DNA of 8,088 bases from an uncultured Pseudomonadota bacterium (GCA_903957805.1 CAJBQQ010000059.1:1-8088); one strand, 5' to 3'; positions 1 to 7,369 are shown, counted from the stretch's first letter. Notes: generated by a model from the sequence alone, not told the origin. Made by a program: numbers and translations.

Positions 1-692
1 CTTGCATGCTACTCGGCTATGGGATCGAGCGAGTCGCCTACCGTCCTCTACGTCATGCACCCCGTCTGGCCCCATTGATCACTGCGATCGGCGTATCGAT
101 CGTGCTGCAAAATATTGCCATGATCATCTGGGGTCGGCAATACATTGCCTTCCCCCCCCTTCTGCCGGAGGATACGTATACCATTTCCGGCGCAAGCATC
201 ACCCTCTTACAGATCTTCATCTTCCTACTCGCAACAGCAATCATGGCGGGGCTAATTTTTCTGGTTCAGAAAACCCGACTGGGGCGCACCATGCGAGCCA
301 CCGCGCAAAACCCAGAGGTTGCAGGACTGATGGGAGTTAATGTCAATAACGTCATCTCATCCACCTTCATCATTGGCTCCGCATTGGCCGCAGTGGCAGG
401 ACTGATGGTCAGCGCTTACTATGGGCTGGCGCATTACTACATGGGTTTTCTGCTGGGACTAAAGGCCTTCTCTGCAGCGGTTCTTGGTGGTATCGGCAAT
501 CTCGGTGGTGCGATGCTGGGGGGGCTACTTCTGGGTGTGATTGAAAGTCTGGGTGCGGGATACATCGGACCACTTACCGGGGGTGTGCTCGGCAGTCATT
601 ATCAGGATGTATTCGCATTTTTCGTACTGATCCTGGTATTGATATTCCGTCCGTCCGGACTCCTGGGCGAGCGAACATCTGAGCGGCCTTGA
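1..692 (+). CDS. livH: LivH-type branched-chain amino acid ABC transporter permease, 5' partial
   Basis: This is one of the two inner-membrane permeases of a LIV-type (HAAT family) ABC importer; with LivM it forms the channel for branched-chain or related amino acids. The frame is open to the left edge (first whole codon at 3-5), so the start and roughly the first 60-80 residues lie outside. About 229 residues are visible, against a usual length near 290-310. Counting from the Met codon at 6-8, there are hydrophobic segments near residues 22-42, 64-87, 117-138, 147-165, 168-182 and 202-214. The family hallmark YGIERVAYRPLR sits at 5-16. The cytoplasmic EAA-like loop that docks the ATPases is at about 93-113 (GRTMRATAQNPEVAGLMGV). 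The C-terminal FRPSGLLGE motif, at 214-222, is typical of LivH. The TGA stop overlaps the livM ATG by one base, so the two are probably translationally coupled. Annotation as LivH rather than UrtB or an amide transporter rests on overall similarity; the substrate is inferred. Confidence 0.93.
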   Translation, partial: CMLLGYGIERVAYRPLRHAPRLAPLITAIGVSIVLQNIAMIIWGRQYIAFPPLLPEDTYTISGASITLLQIFIFLLATAIMAGLIFLVQKTRLGRTMRATAQNPEVAGLMGVNVNNVISSTFIIGSALAAVAGLMVSAYYGLAHYYMGFLLGLKAFSAAVLGGIGNLGGAMLGGLLLGVIESLGAGYIGPLTGGVLGSHYQDVFAFFVLILVLIFRPSGLLGERTSERP

Positions 693-1783
693 TGAGTGAT
701 CTGCTGACTCACTGGCGCAAATTTAAACGTGAGCCCTATGCTGTATGGCTCGGATTTGCGTTGATTGGTTTTGCTTTGGTGCTACTGCCCTTCGCAACCG
801 ATGCAGCAATGGGGCGCTCCTGGGTTAGAATTTTAGATCATACCCTGCTCTACATCATGCTAGCCCTAGGACTTAACATCGTGGTCGGATTTGCTGGGCT
901 ATTGGATCTGGGCTATGTCGCATTCTTTGCTGTTGGTGCTTACCTGTATGCACTGCTCGCCTCACCTCAATTCGACCTGCATCTTCCATTCTGGACATTG
1001 CTGCCGCTAGGAGCATTGGTCGCATGCATGTTCGGAGTGCTGCTTGGAGCGCCGACGCTGCGGCTACGGGGTGACTACCTCGCCATCGTAACGCTCGGTT
1101 TCGGAGAGATCATCCGTATCTTTCTGAATAATCTGAATGCGCCGGTCAATATCACTAATGGCCCACAGGGATTGAATATGATCGATCCGATCATGATAGG
1201 GGATTTCTCTTTCAGCCGTACTCAACAGATCCTGGGAATTACCTTCTCTTCTGTGCATAACTACTATTACCTATTTCTAGCACTAACACTCCTGATTATT
1301 TTTATCTCCATCCGTCTCGAGAATTCACGTATCGGCCGTGCCTGGGTGGCGGTTAGGGAGGATGAAGTAGCGGCACAAGCGATGGGGATTAATACTCGCA
1401 ATGTCAAACTACTGGCATTCGCGATGGGTGCAAGCTTCGGTGGCGTTTCTGGTGGTCTGTTCGCTGGCTTTCAGGGGTTCGTCAGTCCGGAGAGTTTCCA
1501 CCTGACTGAATCAATTATGGTTCTTTGCATGGTGGTATTGGGTGGCATGGGCCACATCCCAGGCGTTATTCTCGGTGCTGTACTGCTATCGATACTACCG
1601 GAGGCGTTACGCTATATCGGGCCATTGGAGGAGGCCTTGTTTGGTCGTGTGATTGTGGATCCAGCCGATTTAAGATTACTGATTCTAGGTCTGGCAATGG
1701 TGCTGATCATGCTGCTACGCCCAGCTGGGTTGTGGCCGTCACCGGTACAGAGACGGGAGTTTTCGCACCATGATGAGTCATGA
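692..1783 (+). CDS. livM: LivM-type branched-chain amino acid ABC transporter permease
   Basis: This is the second inner-membrane permease of the importer, partner of LivH. From the ATG at 692 it is 363 residues, a normal length for LivM proteins without the longer N-terminus of the E. coli protein. Hydrophobic segments lie near residues 17-36, 50-70, 74-91, 103-123, 192-207, 240-260, 275-303 and 327-344. Recognisable family blocks are LNIVVGFAGLLDLGYVAFF (61-79), LRGDYLAIVTLGFGEIIRI (125-143), the ATPase-docking loop GRAWVAVREDEVAAQAMGI (215-233), VVLGGMGHIPG (281-291) and the terminal LLRPAGLWP (341-349). An in-frame TGA at 680-682 limits the start to the TTG at 689 or the ATG at 692. ATG is preferred because it overlaps the livH stop (TGATG) and sits five bases after a weak GAGCGG ribosome site. 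The stop overlaps the livG start by four bases. Substrate specificity cannot be read from the permease. Confidence 0.95.
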   Translation: MSDLLTHWRKFKREPYAVWLGFALIGFALVLLPFATDAAMGRSWVRILDHTLLYIMLALGLNIVVGFAGLLDLGYVAFFAVGAYLYALLASPQFDLHLPFWTLLPLGALVACMFGVLLGAPTLRLRGDYLAIVTLGFGEIIRIFLNNLNAPVNITNGPQGLNMIDPIMIGDFSFSRTQQILGITFSSVHNYYYLFLALTLLIIFISIRLENSRIGRAWVAVREDEVAAQAMGINTRNVKLLAFAMGASFGGVSGGLFAGFQGFVSPESFHLTESIMVLCMVVLGGMGHIPGVILGAVLLSILPEALRYIGPLEEALFGRVIVDPADLRLLILGLAMVLIMLLRPAGLWPSPVQRREFSHHDES

Positions 1784-2565
1784 CATCCTCTACTGAATCT
1801 GGTCTGCTGCTAAAGGCCTCCGGTATCAGTAAGCATTTCGGGGGTCTGGCTGCATTGATGGACGTCTCTCTCACCATCCATCATAAAGAGATCTACGGCC
1901 TGATTGGTCCGAACGGCGCTGGCAAGACAACGCTGTTTAATTTACTCACGGGTCTCTACTCCGCCGATGCCGGCACAATTACATTTGACGGAATCAACCT
2001 CTCCGGTAAGCAGCCTCACGAAGTCACTCAGACGGGGATCGCTCGTACCTTTCAAAATATTCGTCTATTCGCCAATATGACCGCCCTGGAGAATGTCATG
2101 GTGGGTAGGAGTGTACGTACCCATGCCGGTGTATTTGGGGCGATCCTACTCAATCAAAAAACACGCGACGAAGAGCGCGCCATCAGACATCGTGCAAAGG
2201 AACTTTTGATCTACACCGGGATCGGTCATCACTCACAGATGCTCGCAAAAAATATGTCCTACGGCGATCAGCGTCGACTTGAGATTGCTCGAGCACTTGC
2301 CACCGATCCTAAACTTCTTGCGCTGGATGAGCCTGCTGCCGGAATGAATGCGACCGAGACAGCCGCGTTAAGAAAACTGCTTGAGAGTATCCGTCTCAGT
2401 GGGGTGACCATCCTTCTGATTGAGCATGACGTGAAACTGGTGATGGGGCTGTGTGATCGGGTAGCGGTTCTGGACTACGGCAAAAAAATTGCAGAGGGCA
2501 CCCCCACCGAAGTCCGGCGTGATCCTGCAGTGATTGAAGCCTACCTAGGTGGGGCCATTGCATGA
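1780..2565 (+). CDS. livG: LivG-type branched-chain amino acid ABC transporter ATP-binding protein
   Basis: This is one of the two cytoplasmic ATPases that drive the LivHM channel. At 261 residues it matches LivG. The Walker A motif GPNGAGKTT is at 43-51, the Q-loop glutamine is Q92 in RTFQNIRLF, the ABC signature has the LivG form MSYGDQRRLEIARAL at 159-173, Walker B ends in ALDEP (D183, E184), and the H-loop histidine is H216 in LLIEHD. LEGTP-like AEGTPTEV at 238-245 and the C-terminal EAYLG are also typical of the family. All residues needed for ATP binding and hydrolysis are present. In-frame TGA codons at 1771-1776 exclude an earlier ATG start. The start overlaps the livM stop as ATGA, and the nearest GGGAG is about 20 bases upstream, too far to act alone, so initiation probably depends on ribosomes finishing livM. 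The two ATPase genes come in the usual G-then-F order. Confidence 0.96.
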   Translation: MTSSTESGLLLKASGISKHFGGLAALMDVSLTIHHKEIYGLIGPNGAGKTTLFNLLTGLYSADAGTITFDGINLSGKQPHEVTQTGIARTFQNIRLFANMTALENVMVGRSVRTHAGVFGAILLNQKTRDEERAIRHRAKELLIYTGIGHHSQMLAKNMSYGDQRRLEIARALATDPKLLALDEPAAGMNATETAALRKLLESIRLSGVTILLIEHDVKLVMGLCDRVAVLDYGKKIAEGTPTEVRRDPAVIEAYLGGAIA

Positions 2566-3272
2566 GCCTCCTGCAAGTTCGTGACCTGAAAGTATCCTAC
2601 GGCGGCATCAATGCTGTTAAGGGCATCAATCTAGAGATCCATAAGGGTGAACTGGTTGCTCTGATCGGCGCTAATGGTGCGGGGAAGTCCACTACGCTGC
2701 GTGCGTTGGCAGGACTGGAGCACCCGTCAGGAGGAACGATTCACTATCAAGGTCACTCAATCGCCCATCAGCCCACACATCAATTGGTCAAGAAGGGGTT
2801 GGTGATGGTGCCGGAAGGGCGGGGTATTTTTGGGCGACTGACGGTGGAAGAGAACCTCTACATGGGCGCTTACTGCCATGACGATACGTCACAGATAGCA
2901 TCCGATATGCGTCAAGTATATGCTCGGTTCCCGCGCCTGCAAGAGCGCAGTCATCAAGCCGGCGGGACTCTTTCTGGTGGTGAGCAGCAGATGCTCGCAA
3001 TCGGTCGAGCATTGATGTCTCGGCCACAGCTACTGTTATTGGATGAGCCCAGTATGGGCCTGGCCCCGCTGATAGTGCAGAAGATCTTTGAGACCATCCG
3101 AGACATTGCGGCGGAGGGAGTGACCATTCTACTGGTCGAACAGAATGCCAAACTCGCACTCGAGAATAGCCACCGAGGTTACGTTCTGGAGAGCGGTCTG
3201 ATCACACTTCACGATGATGCAAAATCACTACTGAGTAATGAGAAGGTGCGCCACGCATACCTGGGTGAGTGA
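2562..3272 (+). CDS. livF: LivF-type branched-chain amino acid ABC transporter ATP-binding protein
   Basis: This is the second cytoplasmic ATPase of the importer, expected to pair with LivG. It has 236 residues, the usual LivF length. Walker A GANGAGKST is at 36-44, the signature LSGGEQQMLAIGRALM at 137-152, and Walker B LLLLDEPSMGLAP ends with D161 and E162. Two positions follow the LivF-specific pattern: the Q-loop reads VPEGR (E85 instead of glutamine) and the H-loop reads LLVEQNA (Q194 instead of histidine). This distinguishes it from LivG and suggests unequal ATP sites. The C-terminal AYLGE is the standard family ending. The ATG overlaps the livG TGA (ATGA). An AGGTGGGG ribosome site at 2547-2554, inside livG, lies seven bases before it. 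It is the last gene of the operon and faces hemF across a 110-base gap. Confidence 0.96.
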   Translation: MSLLQVRDLKVSYGGINAVKGINLEIHKGELVALIGANGAGKSTTLRALAGLEHPSGGTIHYQGHSIAHQPTHQLVKKGLVMVPEGRGIFGRLTVEENLYMGAYCHDDTSQIASDMRQVYARFPRLQERSHQAGGTLSGGEQQMLAIGRALMSRPQLLLLDEPSMGLAPLIVQKIFETIRDIAAEGVTILLVEQNAKLALENSHRGYVLESGLITLHDDAKSLLSNEKVRHAYLGE

Positions 3273-3382
3273 TTGTTATTTACGCCTGATTCCAGTATGA
3301 GGATACCGACTACTAACCATTCTGGTTTTGACAGGTGCACTGATCAAGAGTCAAACAATACTCAACCGAAGTAAGAAGCCGC
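3273..3382. other. Convergent intergenic region between livF and hemF
   Basis: This 110-base gap must carry transcription ends for both the rightward liv operon and the leftward pur-hemF genes. I see no GC-rich hairpin followed by a T run on either strand. The only inverted pairs are short: TTTGAC at 3327-3332 with GTCAAA at 3350-3355 (17-base loop), and an imperfect pairing of 3267-3277 with 3354-3363 around a loop of about 76 bases. Neither looks like an intrinsic terminator. No coding frame of note is present. Termination may be Rho-dependent or by transcription collision, which is inference. Confidence 0.5.
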
Positions 3383-4282
3383 CTATAACCAGTCCTTGGT
3401 GATCAGGAAGTCTGTATAGAGCTTCTCCTCTGCGCTACCCGTTTCGGGGCTCCAATCGTAACGCCATTTCACAACTGGCGGCAGAGACATCAAGATAGAC
3501 TCGGTACGCCCACCTGATTGTAAACCGAACAAAGTCCCACGATCCCATACTAGGTTAAATTCTACATACCTCCCACGGCGGTATGCTTGGAAGTCACGCT
3601 CATTCTCTCCATAAGGGGTATCCAAACGCCGCTGCAAGATCGGCACATAGGCAGGTAGAAGGTGATTACCAACACTCTGAGTCAGTTTAAAGCAGGTATC
3701 AAAATCTGGCTGACTGAGGTCATCGAAAAAAATTCCACCGACACCGCGTGGCTCCTTACGGTGTTTCAGGTAAAAGTACTCGTCACACCACTTCTTGAAT
3801 CGCGGATGATATTCATCACCGAATGGCTGAAGCGCGTTTCTGCAGTTCTGGTGAAAGTGAGTCGCATCCTCTGCAAAACCATAGTAAGGGGTCAGGTCCA
3901 TGCCTCCACCGAACCACCATACCGGCTCGCTACCCTCCTTACGCGCTTCCAGAAATCGTACATTCATATGCACCGTAGGCGCATACGGATTACGTGGATG
4001 TAATACCAGTGATACACCCATTGCCTCGAACGATCGTCCGGATAATTCGGGTCGTGCTGCAGTGGCCGATGCCGGCAGTCCTCCGCCAAAAACATGGGAG
4101 AAGTTCACCCCGCCACGCTCGAATACATTACCTTGCTCTAAAACGCAGCTTACGCCACCACCACCTTCCGGTCGCTCCCACTGATCACGGTGGAAGGACT
4201 TACCATCGACCTGCTCCAACGCGGAAACAATGCGCCCCTGCAGACCGACTAGAAATTCTTCGACTTGTGAGATAGTACTCAT
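3383..4282 (-). CDS. hemF: Oxygen-dependent coproporphyrinogen III oxidase (EC 1.3.3.3)
   Basis: HemF catalyses the oxidative decarboxylation of coproporphyrinogen III to protoporphyrinogen IX in heme synthesis, using molecular oxygen, in the cytoplasm as a homodimer. The 299 residues match the usual bacterial length of about 300. The family signature runs through 89-110 (GVSLVLHPRNPYAPTVHMN is its core), followed by WFGGGMDLTPYYG at 123-135, HRKEPRGVGGIFFDDL at 174-189 and RRGRYVEFNLVWDRGT at 235-250. The histidines H95, H105, H144 and H174 align, one residue offset, with the metal or active-site histidines known in E. coli HemF (96, 106, 145, 175). S91 and GGR at 257-259 match substrate contacts. 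The ATG has GGAG four bases upstream and a second GGAG eleven bases upstream. It lies 51 bases downstream of purD with no terminator seen between, so it may be read from the purine genes. Use of HemF rather than HemN alone implies growth with oxygen. Confidence 0.97.
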   Translation of the reverse strand: MSTISQVEEFLVGLQGRIVSALEQVDGKSFHRDQWERPEGGGGVSCVLEQGNVFERGGVNFSHVFGGGLPASATAARPELSGRSFEAMGVSLVLHPRNPYAPTVHMNVRFLEARKEGSEPVWWFGGGMDLTPYYGFAEDATHFHQNCRNALQPFGDEYHPRFKKWCDEYFYLKHRKEPRGVGGIFFDDLSQPDFDTCFKLTQSVGNHLLPAYVPILQRRLDTPYGENERDFQAYRRGRYVEFNLVWDRGTLFGLQSGGRTESILMSLPPVVKWRYDWSPETGSAEEKLYTDFLITKDWL

Positions 4283-4333
4283 TGATCTCCAGACTCCAAC
4301 TCAGAATCACTGCCAACGTCGTTAATAAATTCT

Positions 4334-5641
4334 CTACTTGAGACGGCGATTGATAGCAAGATGCCCTATATCGTACCGCATTTGGCGTCCTTCAAAGTGA
4401 ATTTGTCCGGCAATTTCGTAGGCTCTTCGATGGGCTATCTTGACGCTGTCACCCAATGCGGTAACGCATAGCACCCGCCCCCCAGAGGTTACGATTTCCT
4501 TGCCATCTTTACCGCCTAATTGGGTGGCCGCATGGAACACATAAAAATCCTCCGCGACTATCGGGGTGAGATTATTTTTTGGTAAGCCCTTAATCACATC
4601 ACCCTGACGTGGGGTTGCGGGATAACCATGGGCCGCCATCACCACCCCCAACGCAACACGCCGATCCCACTCTGCTTCGACCTGGTTCAGTGTGCCATTC
4701 ACCCCATGTTCCAACAGTGTCAGTAGGTCGCTCTTCAATCTCATCATGATTGGTTCCGTTTCCGGATCTCCCATACGGCAATTGAATTCCAGTACCTTAA
4801 TAGAACCATCCTTGGAAACCATCAGACCAGCATACAGAAACCCGGTGTAAGACTCCCCCTCCTGAGCCATCCCCTTCATCACGGGTTGAATCACCTCGTG
4901 CATGATTCTGGCATGTAGTGCTGGGGTGATTACCGGTGCAGGGGAGTAGGCCCCCATGCCCCCGGTATTTGGTCCCTGATCGCCGTCTTGCAGACGTTTA
5001 TGATCTTGGCTGGTGGCAAGTGGCAGTACATTCTGACCATCCGCCATGACGATGAAGCTGGCCTCCTCTCCCTCCAAGAATTCCTCAATGACGACCCTCG
5101 CACCAGCGTCTCCCATTTTATTTGCAACCAGCATCGCATCCACAGCGTCATGTGCTTCTGCCATCGTCATTGCAACCACGACTCCCTTACCAGCAGCCAA
5201 ACCATCGGCCTTAATGACGATGGGGGCACCTACTTGATCGATATAATGGTGAGCTTCGAGAGGATCACTGAATGCGGCATACGCGGCGGTTGGAATACCG
5301 TGGCGTAACATGAATGCCTTAGAAAAATCCTTGGATGCCTCCAACTGCGAGGCCCTCTTGGTGGGCCCAAATATTTTCAGGCCAGCAGCACGGAATGCAT
5401 CCACAATGCCAGCAGCAAGCGGCCCTTCTGGGCCGACCAACGTGTAGGCAATACCTTCTTTTTTAGCAAACTCCACTAGACCTGGAATGTCGGTTATGGG
5501 GAGATTTTCTAGACCATCCTCCATCGCCACACCAGCATTCCCAGGCGCAACAAACACCTTGAAGACACGTGGCGACTGGCGTAATTTCCAGGCCAGCGCA
5601 TGCTCTCTGCCTCCGCTGCCGATGACGAGTAGTTTCATCAT
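4334..5641 (-). CDS. purD: Phosphoribosylamine-glycine ligase (GAR synthetase, EC 6.3.4.13)
   Basis: PurD joins glycine to 5-phosphoribosylamine using ATP, the second step of de novo purine synthesis, in the cytoplasm. It has 435 residues, or 434 from the second ATG; the family is about 420-430. The N-terminal dinucleotide-like fold is seen in KLLVIGSGGREHALAWKL (3-20) and VGPEGPLAAGIVD (69-81). The ATP-grasp domain carries IVIKADGLAAGKGVVVA (141-157) and EEFLEGEEASF (186-196). The substrate loop DQGPNTGGMGAYSPAP (221-236) and the GARS signature, here RMGDPETEPIMMRLKSDL (289-306), are intact. The C-terminal domain has the usual GYP and GGRVLCVTALG blocks. Two ATG codons stand in tandem (5641-5639 and 5638-5636). 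Most relatives begin MK at the second, and no good Shine-Dalgarno sequence separates the choices. The gene is 66 bases downstream of purH, so the two purine genes are probably co-transcribed. It is complete, with no missing key residue. Confidence 0.97.
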   Translation of the reverse strand: MMKLLVIGSGGREHALAWKLRQSPRVFKVFVAPGNAGVAMEDGLENLPITDIPGLVEFAKKEGIAYTLVGPEGPLAAGIVDAFRAAGLKIFGPTKRASQLEASKDFSKAFMLRHGIPTAAYAAFSDPLEAHHYIDQVGAPIVIKADGLAAGKGVVVAMTMAEAHDAVDAMLVANKMGDAGARVVIEEFLEGEEASFIVMADGQNVLPLATSQDHKRLQDGDQGPNTGGMGAYSPAPVITPALHARIMHEVIQPVMKGMAQEGESYTGFLYAGLMVSKDGSIKVLEFNCRMGDPETEPIMMRLKSDLLTLLEHGVNGTLNQVEAEWDRRVALGVVMAAHGYPATPRQGDVIKGLPKNNLTPIVAEDFYVFHAATQLGGKDGKEIVTSGGRVLCVTALGDSVKIAHRRAYEIAGQIHFEGRQMRYDIGHLAINRRLK

Positions 5642-5707
5642 ATCGTTATGCCATCAACTACTAGGAATAAAACAATCTCACTCGGGACTAACTCCCTCAA
5701 CAGATAC

Positions 5708-7264
5708 TCAGTGCCTGAAATGCCGCACCCCAGTGAGTACCATCGCCACACCCTGCTCATCAGCAGCCGCGATCACTTCAGCATCTCTCATACTGCCACC
5801 GGGTTGAATGACCGCACGTGCACCCGCCTGAACCACGACATCCAGCCCATCACGGAAGGGGAAGAAAGCATCCGAGGCGACCACTGAACCTTCCAGTGAT
5901 AGCCCAGCATTCTGTGCCTTAATGGTCGCGATGCGCGCACTATCTACCCGGCTCATCTGTCCCGCTCCCACCCCCAACGTTTGACCAGAAGCACAGAAAA
6001 CGATCGCATTGGATTTGACAAATTTCGCAACTCGCCATGCAAACAACAAGTCCTGCAACTGCTGCGGAGTGGGCTGCACCTTAGTCACAACCGTCAATTG
6101 AGCAGAAGTGATATTGAGACTATCAGGAGTCTGTACCAGCAACCCTCCACCCACACGCTTGAAATCCATCTCATTGCTTCCCGCCTGCAATGGCAGGATC
6201 AGTACGCGGACATTTATCTTCTGGCTAAGAATTTTTCTTGCTGAATCGGTTACTTCCGGGGCAATCACTACCTCAACAAATTGTTTAATCACAGCCTCAG
6301 CTGTTAAATCGTCGATTCTACAGTTGAAGGCAATGATGCCACCAAAGGCAGAGGTCGGATCAGTGGAAAGTGCCAACTGATAGGCGGAAAGCGCCGTAGC
6401 AGCGATCGCCACGCCACATGGATTGGCATGCTTAATAATAACGCAGGCTGGCAGATCAAACGTCTTGACGCACTCCCACGCCGCATCCGCGTCAGCGATG
6501 TTGTTATATGACAGTTCCTTCCCCTGTACCTGCTGGTAACTCGCAAGACTGCCCGGGACTGGCACAAGATCTCGATAGAAAGAGGCTTTCTGATGTGGAT
6601 TCTCTCCATAACGTAATTGCTGAGCCATGCTGAAATTCAGATTGAGCTGACCGGGGAACGTACGCTGACCCTCCAGATCAATGGAGGTCAGATAGTTACT
6701 GATGGCACTGTCGTAAGCAGCGGTATGTGAGAATGTTTTTTGTGCAAGTCGAAAACGGAAGTCCTGCCCCACCTCACCGCTATTTGACTGCATCTCTGCC
6801 AATATCGCCTCATAGTCTGCCGGATCAGTCACTACCGCCACATGCCTCCAATTCTTTGCTGCAGCACGCACCATGGTCGGACCACCGATATCGATATTTT
6901 CAATCGCATCCTCCAGGCTACAATCATCTCTGGCCACGGTCTGGCTGAATGGGTACAGATTCACCACCACCAAATCAATCGTTGGTATCAATGCCTTCTC
7001 TATTGCCGCCATATGCTCCGGCAAGTCCCTCCTCGCCAAAATGCCAGCATGAACTTTCGGGTGGAGAGTCTTGACCCTCCCATCGAGCATCTCTGGAAAG
7101 CCGGTGTAATCGCCGACCTCAGTCACCTTCACGCCGGCATCCTGCAGCAGCTTGGAAGTTCCGCCAGTGGAAAGTATGTTCACGCCAAGCTGTTTCAATC
7201 CAAGTGCAAACTCGACAATGCCGCTCTTGTCGGAAACGCTAATTAGGGCTTGCCTTATGATCAT
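5708..7264 (-). CDS. purH: Bifunctional AICAR formyltransferase / IMP cyclohydrolase (EC 2.1.2.3, 3.5.4.10)
   Basis: PurH performs the last two steps of IMP synthesis: formyl transfer from 10-formyltetrahydrofolate to AICAR, then ring closure of FAICAR. The 518 residues are close to the usual 515-530. The N-terminal MGS-like cyclohydrolase domain (about 1-145) shows ALISVSDKSGI (6-16), LSTGGTSKLL (31-40) and YTGFPEMLDGRVKTLHPK (53-70). The C-terminal formyltransferase domain shows QLRYGENPHQ (216-225), the catalytic Lys-His pair in KHANPCG (K278, H279), FGGI at 307-310, KSNAIVF (417-423), GAGQMSRVDS (433-442) and ASDAFFPFRDG (463-473). All are intact. The start is fixed: an in-frame TAG lies directly upstream of the ATG, and that TAG ends a possible 21-codon leader ORF. 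No recognisable Shine-Dalgarno sequence lies just before the purH ATG, so initiation may depend on ribosomes finishing the leader. It is followed by purD and preceded by fis. Confidence 0.97.
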   Translation of the reverse strand: MIIRQALISVSDKSGIVEFALGLKQLGVNILSTGGTSKLLQDAGVKVTEVGDYTGFPEMLDGRVKTLHPKVHAGILARRDLPEHMAAIEKALIPTIDLVVVNLYPFSQTVARDDCSLEDAIENIDIGGPTMVRAAAKNWRHVAVVTDPADYEAILAEMQSNSGEVGQDFRFRLAQKTFSHTAAYDSAISNYLTSIDLEGQRTFPGQLNLNFSMAQQLRYGENPHQKASFYRDLVPVPGSLASYQQVQGKELSYNNIADADAAWECVKTFDLPACVIIKHANPCGVAIAATALSAYQLALSTDPTSAFGGIIAFNCRIDDLTAEAVIKQFVEVVIAPEVTDSARKILSQKINVRVLILPLQAGSNEMDFKRVGGGLLVQTPDSLNITSAQLTVVTKVQPTPQQLQDLLFAWRVAKFVKSNAIVFCASGQTLGVGAGQMSRVDSARIATIKAQNAGLSLEGSVVASDAFFPFRDGLDVVVQAGARAVIQPGGSMRDAEVIAAADEQGVAMVLTGVRHFRH

Positions 7265-7330
7265 CTATTGAAGTGTAACTGAAGGGTTGTGAATCAATCT
7301 ACTGTGTGATTGGAGCGCTGGGTTGCTCAT
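7265..7330 (-). CDS. Possible 21-codon leader ORF abutting purH
   Basis: Between fis and purH an ATG at 7330-7328 opens a 21-codon frame ending at TAG 7267-7265, the base before the purH ATG, in the same frame as purH. The predicted peptide begins MSNPALQSHS and ends NPSVTLQ. It has no hydrophobic segment and no run of one amino acid that would suggest classic attenuation. AAGGA at 7343-7339 lies eight bases before the ATG, a strong ribosome site, while purH has none at its own start. That combination fits a leader whose translation delivers ribosomes to purH by termination and reinitiation. No known family is recognised. A chance ORF of this length is quite possible, so this is a candidate only, supported by the ribosome site and the exact abutment rather than by homology. 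Confidence 0.35.
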   Translation of the reverse strand: MSNPALQSHSRLIHNPSVTLQ

Positions 7331-7338
7331 GTATTCGT

Positions 7339-7343
7339 TCCTT
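7339..7343 (-). promoter_or_regulatory. Shine-Dalgarno sequence AAGGA ahead of the leader ORF
   Basis: AAGGA on the minus strand, within TAAGGAACGAATAC directly before ATG, leaves an eight-base spacer to the start at 7330. It is the only good ribosome site between the fis stop and purH. It lies 75 bases from the purH ATG, too far to serve purH directly, so it argues that the short ORF is translated. Confidence 0.45.
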
Positions 7344-7369
7344 ACCTAACCACCCATACTCTCGACTAT

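Noticed and set aside
2788..3159. A 123-codon open frame on the minus strand inside livF
   Set aside because: It lies wholly antisense to a well-supported ATPase gene, resembles no family I know and has no operon context; it is a shadow of livF codon composition.
3662..4275. Three overlapping open frames of about 93-113 codons on the plus strand across hemF
   Set aside because: They lie antisense to conserved HemF blocks, overlap each other in different frames and have low-complexity, family-less translations.
4988..5308. A 106-codon open frame on the plus strand inside purD
   Set aside because: It is antisense to the ATP-grasp region of purD and has no supporting motif or ribosome site pattern.
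5642..5707. A GGGA-TCCC hairpin followed by a T-rich stretch in the purH-purD gap (minus strand), considered as a terminator
   Set aside because: The stem is only four base pairs with a five-base loop, and the T-rich stretch begins well after it, too weak for an intrinsic terminator.
6842..7246. A 134-codon open frame on the plus strand inside purH
   Set aside because: It is antisense to the intact cyclohydrolase domain of purH and its translation shows no recognisable fold or motif.
7295..7312. A CAATC-GATTG hairpin inside the possible leader ORF, considered as an attenuator or riboswitch element
   Set aside because: It has five mostly A-T pairs and an eight-base loop, with no alternative partner or terminator; the 105-base gap does not match a purine riboswitch.
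7265..7369. A sigma-70-like promoter for purH or a PurR-type operator in the fis-purH gap
   Set aside because: No pair of -35 and -10 boxes with acceptable spacing was found, and nothing resembles the ACGCAAACGTTTGCGT palindrome.
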